From assembly GCA_030770535.1 (NCBI GenBank), contig JASVEC010000014.1:558001-622000 (forward strand): DNA of 64,000 nt. The letters are read 5' to 3'. Position 1 is the first letter of the stretch. Each line of letters begins with the position of its first letter. This DNA comes from Batkoa obscura. Its lineage: Eukaryota; Entomophthoromycota; Entomophthoromycetes; Entomophthorales; Batkoaceae. Positions 47,243-58,361 of this stretch are shown here, piece by piece. The position numbers and the translations under genes are program-made. A model generated the notes under the pieces. That model saw nothing but the letters and a program-made list of their open reading frames with translations, was not told the DNA's origin and made no database searches.

Positions 47243-47907
47243 GAATTTACCTTGTAAAACTTGAGTCTACTTCATCCATTACATAACCAAACTTAGATAT
47301 ATTATCCTTAATTACAATGTATCCATTATCTTTTAGTCCTTTTTTACACCTTTCAAAAAAGCTAACTAAATCATCTAAGTAAACAAAACATCAATAAACA
47401 TTCTATCCCTCTTCATCTCATTAAAACTTACCATCTGTCAAATGTCCAATAACCCATTGAATCCAAATACAATCATATTTTTTTTCTCCAGGTGTAAATT
47501 CTTGCATACCAATATTAAAAAATTCTTCAAACCCTTCTTTTTCTCCTAACTCTTCTTTAGCTCTTATTATCAATTTTTTATTCTGTTCTAATAAATCTAC
47601 TTTCTCAAATACTTTACTCAATACATTTTTACTCACTCTCCCTATCCCCGCACCACAATCTAATGCTCTGATTTTATCCTTTAAATTGATTTCGGTAAGT
47701 AATTGTAAACTTTGTTTCACATCTGGTGCATCTAATTCACTGAATCCGCCTAACATGCCATCAATACTGGTATCTACACTCTATTAATGAAATACGATTT
47801 AGTTATTCTTTTAAAAATTTAATAATTGATTAAAAAAGTGTACTTACATTCCAATAGGTATCTGCATCTTTATAAAAATCTACTTTTTTAGGTTCTTGAG
47901 TAGTCAT
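47096..47907 (-). CDS. Alpha-N-terminal protein methyltransferase (NTMT1/Tae1)
   Basis: SAM-dependent enzyme that methylates the alpha-amine of proteins starting (M)XPK, including ribosomal proteins. About four exons, starting MTTQEPKKVDFYKDADTYWN. The family blocks are SVDTSIDGMLGGFSELDAPD, LDCGAGIGRVSKNVL (SAM site GxGxG-like), VDLLEQNKKL, CIWIQWVIGHLTDDDLV, CKKGLKDNGYIVIKDN and the product-site YVMDEVDSSFTRSDE. It ends QTGFPAGMFQVKM. All are close to human NTMT1. An (ATT)n microsatellite lies in the last intron near 47209-47241. Confidence 0.94.
47209..47241. repeat. ATT trinucleotide microsatellite (intronic)
   Basis: Eleven or so ATT units inside the last intron of the N-terminal methyltransferase gene. 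Confidence 0.9.
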
Positions 47908-50900
47908 TCTTTTTTTTGAGATTAAAAAGATAACTAATTTCAAAAACTTGAAGACTTTTTAGTGTGATTCTGAGTTTTTTCATTTTATAATCTGAACATA
48001 AAAATAGGACTAATATTTTAAATAGAGTTTTTAATATAGTTTTTATAACATGAAAATAATCTTTTTTAATAAATGATTGTAAAATAAAAAAACCCAAAAT
48101 AGCTATAATTAAAATTTAGCTAATAATTTTTTTTAATCAATAGTCTTAAATAAATAGTTTTTTAATATATTTGAACTTAAAAGCTAATATGATATCAGTT
48201 TTTTAAAATCTAATTAAAAGTAAATTGAACTTGTGAACTAATGTGAGAGAGAACTCAAACCATTTGCCCAATGATTAGTATTTTTTTAATATTTAGGCTT
48301 TAATAAGTACTTATTGCTAATTTTATATAAGAGAACCTAAAAGGACCCTATAATATTAAAAAAGCCTTTATAATTTTAATGATTCAGATATTCTGGTTTA
48401 AGCAACTTTTTTGTAAATATATACTAGTGATTTTATTTTGGAATGTGACTATCGAATTTTTACAATAAGAATATACATAATTGATAAAACGTAATCTACT
48501 GTATTTTGAGTAAAAGCAAACTGAGATATACTGAAAAGAAATAATCTAAACTGTCTCCAGTAAATAAAATAGAGAATAACTTTAATAGGCATGAGATGGC
48601 TAAAAATCAGTCTTATTTTAAGGTTGCTTTCAAAAGATATAAGCTATTATAATAATGTACTTTCACTAGTTGATCGATTTATTAATTCCAACCAAATGAG
48701 CATAATGCTGCATTATCCAAATTATTGCATAATTCATATCGAAGTTTAAATGCATAAGTTTAGCTAATCCTAATTTCGGAATTAAAATAAAATATTCCGC
48801 TATTCAAATATTTAGCAGTATTAGAAAATGATACTAAAACACTTTGCATTTTTATACCGAGCTTTTGGTTTATTTAGTATCTATAATTTTATACAGGTAT
48901 AGTAATTTGGTGGGGTATTTGGCTTTAAATCGTAACATTCCCTTTGTTTCAATAGATTAAATTAGAAATCATTGGTATAACATAATGGAATAGAAAGTTT
49001 ACCTGAAATAGGAAGTGTTTTAAATGAAAAGATAACTGTTCTCGGTATAACCTATCAGCCCACAAAGTTTAGTATTTTTCTGCATTACATTAAAGTAAAG
49101 TAATATTAAATTAAACCAAATCAATTCATTACGTTTAAGCTAATAAATTGAATTGAAAAATAAAGCTAAAATTGAATTAGAGTATTTCCCTCTATCTGTG
49201 TGATTTGTTTTCTCTTGATCCCCCTTCCTTCCCATCATCCTATCCTATTAGTTACTTGTTCCACTTTTAACTTTCTCCTAATAATAAGATACTCAGGAGT
49301 CTCTGACTCCTTCAAGGTTTTCTATAAAAGAACCTAAGTTTGTTCACCTAATAAAAACCTTGCTTGCAGCCATTTCAATATTTTTATAAACTACTTATTA
49401 GTAATTTTTACAGTTTGTTACTTAAATATTTATTTGGAGTTCAATCCTTATGCATTAACAAATTTTAGTATTAAATTTCACCTTAAATCAATAAATAATA
49501 ATTCCCAATGTTGAAACGGCTGTATTACTCTAAAAATTTAATCGGAGTATCAAGTTAATTTTGAGATTACCCTGAAAAATTAGAAACTATTTTATTTTAT
49601 GTTTTATATTTTTTATTAAAAATTAGATCTAGTAAGGGCTCTCTTTGAAGTTTATTTAAAAACTAGAACTTAATCTCTCTATCAAATTTCTTTAGTTCAT
49701 TATCATTTTTACTATTTTACTCATAAATAGATCGACAATGAATTATAAAGACTATTATTGAGCGAATTAACATTAAACCAAAAACAAATATTCGCTATAA
49801 ATATTACTAAATTAAGAATATTTCCATTTTAAAGAAACCGACATTTGAATTTAAACTAACTGTTATTAAAACTTTATTAAATTTAATTATGGCATTAGTT
49901 ATGGCATTAGTTTCGACAATAAGCCAACTTACTAGGTATTCAATATTTTTTTAAGCTCTTTCTCTGCAAATTAAAGATACAGATAAAGAAATATCACCAT
50001 TTTCATCCTCTTTAATAATATCATGTTAATAATATAACAAACAAAAAAGCAAAATGTCGTCTAATTTGGTTCTTCAATCAATCTATCAATATTCTAGTAC
50101 AATATACTCTATAGTTCAGATATACTCGGATTCAAAAACTAGTTGATTTTGTATAATATAATTTAAGTTTCAGTGTTAAGAATTTAATTTTTTGTGAAAC
50201 ATATTAAAAATTAAAACTTAACTATTCATTGCTTGTATCAGTATTACAATAAAGATTGTTGACCTATAAATTATTTGTTTTATTCTTAAAGCATCATATT
50301 AGATAAACGTCAACTCATCATAATGTATCGAATTTTAACCTATATATTATATCATCAAGGAACATAGCCCTTATCAAACTTTATCTATATTATTAGTAAT
50401 CAATAATGTAAATTTACAATATGTTAACTTTAACATAAATCATATGAAATTGATATATTAAAATAAAGCATAATGAATTTAAGCTTTTTTTCAAAGTGTT
50501 CAAATTATATTATTTAACACTATTTTTAACTTTAAGAATAAATAGCAATAAAAAAAATAACGATAAATGTTATAATGTCATTGTAACTATATCACAAGGG
50601 TATTATTAATAATTTGGAAACTATCTATAATCAAATACGATCATGTACAACAATGTATAGTAAATTAAGTTAAATTCAACATAAACTTTATTCTCGGTCA
50701 CAATCATTTGAGTAATAAATGATTAATGGGACTGTTCTTAAATTTGAGTAGATTTTAATTTTGATACTCTTTAATCAAATTAATAATGGGAGTATCCTAA
50801 ACGAGAAAAAGTAATATTAATCATAGTTCAGTATCTCAATCATTCCAAATATTTAGATAATTTTTGGCATGAATCCCAGAAATAGCTGGTTTGTTTCAAT

Positions 50901-51365
50901 ATTATAAGCACATCGAAATAATTCATTATTTTAATTAACTCACCTTTGTATTTCAATGTCATAATTCAAGATCAAATAGAATTATAGCAGAATGCTTACT
51001 TTGGGCTTCATAGTACAGTTATTTCCTTTCTATACTTTAGATCGCAGTAAATGCAAACCTACCAAAGCTGTTTTAATTAATTTAACAAATATAAATGCAA
51101 AACAATAAAACTCATAATACAGACAAGATTTTATTTTATTTCATTTTATTATGGCACATAAAATATTTAATTCTTTTAAACTATTAGAATTATTTCAATA
51201 AATTGTTATTTAATTATTTGTTAAAGCCTATGGTTCTACTAAATAAAGAAATTAAAGTAAAATAAAGTTTCTATTCTTTAATCTTTAAATAGGCATAATT
51301 TGAGCAATAAAATTGAAATTACAAATAACATAGTATCATCTGTTTTTTTATCCTTTGAATTCTTT
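47908..51365. other. Long intergenic region, nothing recognised
   Basis: About 3.5 kb with no supported gene. A locally pyrimidine-rich, less AT-rich patch lies near 49195-49330 (CCCCCTTCCTTCCCATCATC) followed by CTATAAAAGAAC. It may be a promoter or RNA locus but nothing could be assigned. Confidence 0.45.
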
Positions 51366-52391
51366 ATGACTTCTAAAGATTTAATAAAATTTACATCTAG
51401 CGAAGAAGGAAAGAACAACGATAACATTAAAAGGAAGGAATCTTTAGAAAAACCAAAGATGGAGTTTCAGTCAAGTAATAGTAGTATCCTTAGGCTGGAT
51501 AAATATATATTCAAACATCAAAATCCAAGCTCAACTAGTAATGAAAGTAAAGAAAAAAGAAATATCAAACATAATAAAGTGACATACAAAGAAACATCAT
51601 ACAAAAGCCAAGAAGTGAAAGATGAGGATACAGAACTAAAAGTACCTCCACGAAAAATAGTCATGGGCTCAACTATGAATAGATCAAAAAGTTTTAACAA
51701 ACCGATTTCTGTTCGATTTAAAGAAGAAAAGTACCATATGCCAGATTCCAATAAATTTGTGGAAGAGATATCCCCTATTTATAATGACCAATTGATAAAT
51801 AAATTTACCACTAAAGAGAACATAAACTATAAAGATGGGCTTCAATTCAAAGTACGACCCAATAAATCAATTAAGAGTACAACTAAAAAAAAAGAGCTTA
51901 AAGTTAAGTATAACAATATAAAAGATACTTTATCTCATGATAATACCAACCTAACGACTTTTTTAATGAATACATCATCAGATATAACTTCTTCTACTCA
52001 ATTTCCTCAAGGAAATGATGGCTTTAATGATTTAAATAGTGATCTAACTACTTTAGATATCATATTGGTGGATAATTTCAGTATGATAGAAGATAAAATG
52101 ATAGTATCCACAATTACTGAAAGTGAGATAGAGTTCCTTAAACAAAATAGAAATGACCCGAGCTATAGAACAACGCTATTGATGTTAGCATTATTAGCTT
52201 TGAATTATGTAGAAAAAATAAAAGAAAGATATCCTTCTTATTTTGCTTTCTATTTGCAAAGATTAAACAACCTCTTTACTTATGTAAATCAACAGCACTC
52301 CCGTTCGTTGCTTTCAATGAGTAATTGCTATTATTTGAATCTTGCGATTACTTTGTCCAAATTTTTACCAAATCAACCTTATTCTCAATAA
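51366..52391 (+). CDS. Unrecognised protein, disordered N-terminus with helical C-terminus
   Basis: I do not recognise this protein. The first ATG in the frame is at 51366 (MTSKDLIKFTSSEEG), giving 341 residues; the frame is open further upstream only through a TTG. Residues 1-185 are Lys/Ser/Asn-rich and probably disordered, with PPRKIVMGSTMNRSKSFNKP and VRFKEEKYHM. The last 110 residues look folded and helical: TLLMLALLALNYVEKIKERY, PSYFAFYLQRLNNLF and YYLNLAITLSKFLP. This is somewhat reminiscent of cyclin-box or other all-helical domains, but no signature was found. It is isolated between long empty stretches. The length and non-AT-driven composition support a real gene. Confidence 0.62.
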   Translation: MTSKDLIKFTSSEEGKNNDNIKRKESLEKPKMEFQSSNSSILRLDKYIFKHQNPSSTSNESKEKRNIKHNKVTYKETSYKSQEVKDEDTELKVPPRKIVMGSTMNRSKSFNKPISVRFKEEKYHMPDSNKFVEEISPIYNDQLINKFTTKENINYKDGLQFKVRPNKSIKSTTKKKELKVKYNNIKDTLSHDNTNLTTFLMNTSSDITSSTQFPQGNDGFNDLNSDLTTLDIILVDNFSMIEDKMIVSTITESEIEFLKQNRNDPSYRTTLLMLALLALNYVEKIKERYPSYFAFYLQRLNNLFTYVNQQHSRSLLSMSNCYYLNLAITLSKFLPNQPYSQ

Positions 52392-53606
52392 ACAACTCAA
52401 AGTATAGTTAATATATAAGGTATTTTTTATTTTATAAAGTTTATAGTATATAGAGAAACTAGGATTTAAGCCAAAGCAATTTTTTAATAAATATTGTAAT
52501 CAATCCAATTAAATATTTTACTGTATTAGAAGGATATTATGTATGTTAAAAAGTATGAAAGTAAGTTAGTTTTAAATTCAATAATTCATAGAACATTTGC
52601 TTACCATCAATTTTTAGAGCTCACATAAAATAAATTAATAAATTTCATAATTTGTGTTTGTTTTACAAAAATAAAATTTATTTTCCAAATTGTATCCTAA
52701 TATAGATACTTTCATTAATGTACTATATCAGGTAATAATTAATTATTTAATTTTAAAAACTTTAATTTCAACAATTGCTATCAATTCCGGAAATGATATA
52801 AATCTAGTAATATTGAGGTTGATTCTTTCATTTCCTTATCACAAAGGCCAGTCAGTGCATTTGCATCATATGGTTCAAAATTAGAAGAAAGATTTTAAGT
52901 GTATTTATGGGTAACTAAAACGACGGAACTTAACAAAATTAAAATGTCATCACTAATCTTTCACCAAGCAAATAATTTATTGAAAAAAATGTGGAAAAAA
53001 GTTCGAAATGGGCAAGCATATAACGATTAGAGTGAGGTGCTATAGAGTTTTTGTTCATGAGGATACTGAATATTAGTAAGACTAAGGTAGTGTATTTTCT
53101 AATATTAAAGTTAATTTAATGACTCACAGGTTTATGACAAATACCTTAACTTAAAAATACGTTTTAGACAAACCCATTTAATAGTAGTTTTTACTTAGAA
53201 AAATATGTTGAACCATAACACTGAGTTTAAGTAAACTCAAAAAGAGTAGAATAGGTAGAACAAAAACCGTTTGCAAAATAAACAGTAAGTGATTTTTATA
53301 AGAAATACAAACAGTAAAAAAGATTTATTGATGGTTTCCGAAAATTAAGAGAATTGAGTTGTTTATTCAGACTATCTTAATATTTTATTACAATATTTTA
53401 TATGGCTATGGCTTTTTTGTTTACAATTCCTTATAACAATTTTTCACTGAATTATACTTAAAAAATGGAAAAATAAAGGAGTATTTAATTACAAAGTAAA
53501 AATTGAGAAAACAAATACGCCTTTTATTAAGTTAGTTTTTAAAAAATAGAACATCGAAATTCATCGAGGATATTCAAGACACTTCAGCTATAACAAAAGC
53601 TGTAAT
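52392..53606. other. Intergenic with one degenerate MITE
   Basis: About 1.2 kb. A short open stretch near 52943-53028 (MSSLIFHQANNLLKKMWKKV) has no known match. A weak MITE remnant lies at about 53398-53475. Confidence 0.4.
53398..53475 (-). mobile_element. Fold-back MITE remnant, copy 10
   Basis: Retains ACAATTTTTCACTGAATTAT and ACTTAAAAAATGGAAAAATA from the inverted family core, but both termini are eroded. Confidence 0.55.
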
Positions 53607-55223
53607 TTATCTTTTATTAAAAATAATAGGGAGGTCAGAATACTTGGGACGAAGTACAAGGAAATATTCTGGTTGCATTAACTTTTCTATATCTTTTGAT
53701 TTATCTAATTGCATATCAAACGTTAAAAATAAGCTTGTTATGATCAGATACATCTCCATCCATCCTAACCTAATAAAACATTAATATTTAGTGTCTAAAT
53801 ATAATTAATAAATCATTACTCTCTACCAATACACGCTCTTGGTCCAATTAAAAATGGCAGACTTTTACCACGATTTAAAATTCCTTCCTCATTTAGCCAT
53901 CTTTCTGGTATAAATTCTTCAGGATTTTTAAATTGGTTTGTGCGATGGTAAACATAAAAGCATGTACCAATTTCAACCTATTAAATTTAAATGTTAGATC
54001 TTATGTGGTGTTATAAGGTATAAAAAATTACGTTTTCAGGTATAAAAGTATCATTGATGGAGACACCTCCAGGAGGGACAGTTCTAGCTAATAAACCAGA
54101 AGAAACAGGGAACAATCGCATAGCCTCTTGAATAACAGCTTCCATATATACTAATTTATTTTTACAGTCCAAATAATTAACATCATCTACAGATTTGAAA
54201 TTTTTGTCGATTTCCGACTGTATCTTTTTATACGCATCTGGAGATTTCAAAATTAGATAAATTGTCCAAATTATAGAATTACAAGTTGTGTCTGAACCAG
54301 CAATTAATTGTGTTAAGCATTCGGCCAGCAATTGTTGATCAGTTAGTCCGACACCATTGTCATCTCTAGCATTTATAAAATGTGTTAAAATGGTATTTCC
54401 TTCTTTTATATTTTCTTTTTTAGTATCTGAAATACAACCTAAAATAAACTCCTTCAAGTTTCTTTTACACTTTGGTTCAATAAATCTATAGATTCCAAAT
54501 ATTCCGTCCAACACTGCATAAATAGTTATGCTTTTCAACCAGTGAATAATAGGATCATCCAACTTTTCAAGAGTATTAAACTCTTTATTAAAAGTCAATT
54601 CTGCAATAATATCAAAAGTCAAAAGATGTATCTGTTGATATAGGTTACATTGCTTTTCTTTACTATTTTGCATCTTTTCAAGCAATTTTAATACTCCTCT
54701 TTCATGAACCATGGTTTCCATACTTAATACCGATTTGTTGTTAAAGGTGTTCTGTAGTAGCTTTTTCCTCTTTTGATGAAATTGACGGTCACCACTTGAA
54801 AATAGATTATCTCCAAAAGGCGTAAATATTTGATAGATTGGTCCTTTTGCATATTTATAACTTTGGTAAATTTCTTGAACTGCCTCAGAGTTTATAAATG
54901 ATATCCTATTAGGTGCTATAGATAAAAATTAATTCCATATTTCAGATGACAAAAACAAAAACTTACCTACTCTCACCATCGGGCCATAAATCTCATGTAA
55001 TTTCATATAATAATAGAATTGCTTTCCACATAGTCTATGGTAAGTTTCTATTATATTAGTATATTTACTATACCATGGTCCAGCAATATGGTTTAATTTA
55101 TCATAGTAATAACTAAGCCAGAGCTAAAAAAGTAACCGTTTAGTATTATAGATATTTAAAAAAAAAAAAAACTACTTTATAAACTATGTAACTTAATATT
55201 AATATTAAGATCCCGCTTAACAT
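53607..55223 (-). CDS. Cytochrome P450 monooxygenase, ER-anchored
   Basis: Five exons (55223-55176, 55123-54967, 54915-54032, 53977-53820, 53769-53607), all in phase, give 469 residues. Exon 1 encodes the hydrophobic anchor MLSGILILILSYIVYK, followed by LNHIAGPWYSKYT, the usual proline/glycine hinge. The core carries LLAECLTQLIAGSDTTCNSI (I helix, A-G-S-D-T-T), EAVIQEAMRLFPVSSG (K helix ExxR), FKNPEEFIPERWL (PERF-like) and the haem-ligand loop PFLIGPRACIGRE (F-x-x-G-x-R-x-C-x-G). The general pattern resembles fungal benzoate-hydroxylase-like or CYP52/53-type P450s, but the family number and substrate cannot be assigned. No reductase or biosynthetic cluster lies beside it. Confidence 0.94.
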
Positions 55224-56503
55224 AGTGAATTAAAAAAAAGTATATACAAATATTTTTCAATTTCAATTTTGTTTGATCAATTTAATTTTCAAGCTTGTTG
55301 ATCACTTTCATTTTATTGGCCTAACTTCATTTTGAGCTTCATTTTAGTATAGTGATTGCTAATTTTCAAATTGCTACTCATTTTTTAATTAATTTTAGTC
55401 GAATATCAGTGTTGTCTTACTATCACAGTATATCATCTATTAAGGTTTTATTAAATAAAAGCCTCTTTAATAGGCTTCTATAAATTAGATAACCTGATTA
55501 GCATAAAAAATGATAAAATAAGCTAATATTAAATTTTTAACTATTTTTATAATCTATCACCCAGTTAGTAGAAAACGAAACTAACCCAGATTAAAATATT
55601 TTGGGCTTCAGCTTTTAAGCAGGATTTTTTAGTTTTTGTATTTTTAAACTTCGGCTTTTTTTAAAAAACTAAGGGGTTCTATATTTTTAGTTGGCAAAAA
55701 TAGGAAAATCTTTTTAAAAAAATAAGATGAGATAAGATGAGATGCTCAATCTTTGTAAAAAGCGTAGTTTCATTTGAAAAGGATAAACATTGTTAACTGT
55801 AAACTATTTTTATAAATCCGTTACCATAGATAAAAAAAACTCATGAGTAATAGTAAAGTTTTAATAATACAAAACAAATAAGAAAAACAAAATTGCAATA
55901 AACGATTAAAACTTTTATTGTTTTTTTTAAAAGGAACAGGTTTTTGATACAATTTTCTATGCTCTTTATCTTTTGATAAAATGGTACTTTTTAAAAACCT
56001 TTTTTTAGTAAAACTAAAGCTTAAATCCTTCTACTTTTTAGAGCTCCACTTACACTTTAAATGTCTCAGAATTATTATTATAAAACCTAAAGAAGTGGCA
56101 TTACTAGTTAAAACACCAATATTAATTTTTAAAGCTTTAGTAAACTAAAATTAAAATTTATTTTGATTTATAATAACTAACAATAAAATGTTAGATAGTA
56201 TTTTTTTGGTATAAATAACTCACTTGAAAGATTAAAAGCTAACAATGTAATGGGAAAATCAACTATAAATACTAATCGAATCAGTATTTTATCCAATTAG
56301 GAATTTACTTTAAGAGTTATTGATGATTTTCCAAAACGTAACTTTTACTATTGCAATTTATTATCATCACCGCAAATGTCTTGCAATATTTGTGACATTT
56401 TAAGTGAAAAGGCCTTATAGCTTATCTTGGCATTAATACAAAGAATTTTGTTGCTGTTAAACTCGAAGTATTATTTAATATAAAATAAGTTTTATCTTAA
56501 GAT
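55224..56503. other. Intergenic, nothing recognised
   Basis: About 1.3 kb of AT-rich DNA between the P450 start and tRNA-Ser; no gene was recognised. Confidence 0.45.
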
Positions 56504-56585
56504 GGCAGTTTGTCCGAGTGGTTAAGGAGTCACACTCGAAATGTGATAGGCTCTGCCTGCACAGGTTCAAATCCTGTAGCTGTCG
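56504..56585 (+). tRNA. tRNA-Ser (anticodon CGA)
   Basis: An 82-nt class II tRNA. Acceptor GGCAGTT pairs with AGCTGTC, anticodon stem TCACA/TGTGA holds loop CTCGAAA (anticodon CGA, reads UCG), there is a long variable arm TAGGCTCTGCCTGC, and the T-arm is ACAGGTTCAAATCCTGT. No intron. A TTTT at 56597-56600 may terminate transcription. Confidence 0.95.
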
Positions 56586-56772
56586 TATGTAATTGGTTTT
56601 GATTTTGGAACTTTTTTATCATATCAAGTATAAAATAGATATTCAAACTTTTCATTGAATTGGTAATTTATCTTTTTGAATTACTGTTCTGGGAGAAAAT
56701 TTAGAAATATTCAATAATTTTCAAAGTTTGTTTTTCAAAAAACTCAACCTAGTTTATTAACCATTTTGTAAA

Positions 56773-57857
56773 ATGTCAGGAGCACTGCCAAGTAATAATC
56801 AACAGGAAGTAAATAAACGCAAATATAGGGATATAGTAGAGCTCGAAGGGGCTTTAGGAATAGATAGAGATTATATACCCTTGGAAGAAGAAAAAAAGAA
56901 TAATGACAATCCCCCAGGTTATAACATGAAGGCAAGCTTACCAGTTGCTGAAAGACTATCTAATCCTAATGGTCCACCTGTTGACGGAATGGAGTATCTT
57001 TTGATGGTTAGGTATGATTTTTAATACTTTTTTATTTGTTTATTAATCAGTTTAGAAATGACGCCAAGTCGCTTCCAAATGTAGTCAGAAAACAACCACC
57101 ACCAACACAAAATATAATTTATGAGTCATCACCTTTACCAAGTGCATCATCTAAGAGGATAAGCCATTATGTTAGCTTATTACACAATAACTCGTACAGT
57201 GAGCCTAAAACGAATGACAACATTGATGCAGAATGGCAGTGTAATTTATTAACCAAATTCAAACAGCAAAAAGAAAGTTTTCACAATCATTTAAGAAATT
57301 TTGAAGCCAATGAGATTGAAACTGATTTTCCATTAAAAGGAAAAGAAAAGTCATTTTTTACTAATCAAACAGATGGCAAGTTTAAAACCCCAACCCCAAA
57401 ACTTTTAGCACAACTTAAATATCCCCATTTGATTATTTTATTGAGATATTTTGCTAACTCAGAAAGTTTTTCAAGTGGTTTAGGACCAGAATTGATATCA
57501 AGCGAACAGGTAAATAACTTACTGATAGTAGTATTTATACTAATTCTTTTAGTCACAATGGTTGTATTCTTTATTGCTAAGGTTGGATGACCTCTTGGAG
57601 GCAGACACCGTCGCCTTATTAAGAGATTTAGCCAGACGCTGCCTTGAACTTAGAAATAATGACTTGGTATGTTTAATATTATGATTGTCACAAGTTTTTT
57701 ATTTAGCTTCATCAGTACATTTGTAAACTATTATTAACTGAAATCTATTTAGACGCGGAAGTTTAGTTCCGAAGTGATTGAAGAGCATATTAAGTATTGT
57801 AATACAATAATTACCTTGGTAGCATATCATTTTGGCCAGAGGGATTTATTGATGTAG
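56773..57857 (+). CDS. Gemin2/Brr1, SMN-complex snRNP assembly factor
   Basis: Gemin2 holds the open Sm pentamer during spliceosomal snRNP assembly; Brr1 is the yeast relative. Four exons (56773-57011, 57056-57509, 57553-57666, 57753-57857) give 303 residues. It begins MSGALPSNNQQEVNKRKYRD. ASLPVAERLSNPNGPPVDG and MEYLLMVRNDAKSLPNV match the Gemin2 motif P-V-A-x-R-L...GPP..GMEYL..VR. The C-terminal domain has AEWQCNLLTKFKQQKESFHN, PHLIILLRYF, SQWLYSLLLRLDDLLEADT, ALLRDLARRCLELRNND and ends LVAYHFGQRDLLM, in the same order as human Gemin2 (WLYALLACLEKPL, IRQLARRCSEVR, FDQRDL). The third-exon acceptor at 57552 restores this match. Confidence 0.92.
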
Positions 57858-58361
57858 TATTTATTCACTGCAAATAGAAAAAAGGTAGAATAAGGTAGTA
57901 CTGAATTATCTGCCTTAGGTAATGTCATGTACTAGATTTAACAGTATTTAAAAAGGTCTTTACATCTATTAATAAACATGGTCTATAAATTTTACTTTCA
58001 GCTTAGATTTAATACAGCAATAAAACAATCTCCTTTTTCAATTTATCTAGTATATGGAAATGAGATCGATAGATGATTTATGTAAATTAGTTGTAAAAAA
58101 AAGAGAGAATAATAATTAGTATATTTTGATACAATTGTTTTTATCTTTGATGTCAACTTATGGTACTTCGACCTTGAAAATTTAAAATCACATAAATAAA
58201 ACATAATCTCAATTAAGACTGCAGTTTAATAAAAATAAGTTATTTACATAAATTTAGAGCAATAACGATTGTTAAAAATATGTTTGAGCGTTCAATATAT
58301 TATCATGGCTGCTTAAAAAGCACGAGACAATCAAATAACTATTGTTATATAGCTATTCATG
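57858..58361. other. Convergent intergenic region
   Basis: About 500 bp between the 3' ends of the Gemin2 and kleisin genes; nothing recognised. Confidence 0.4.
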
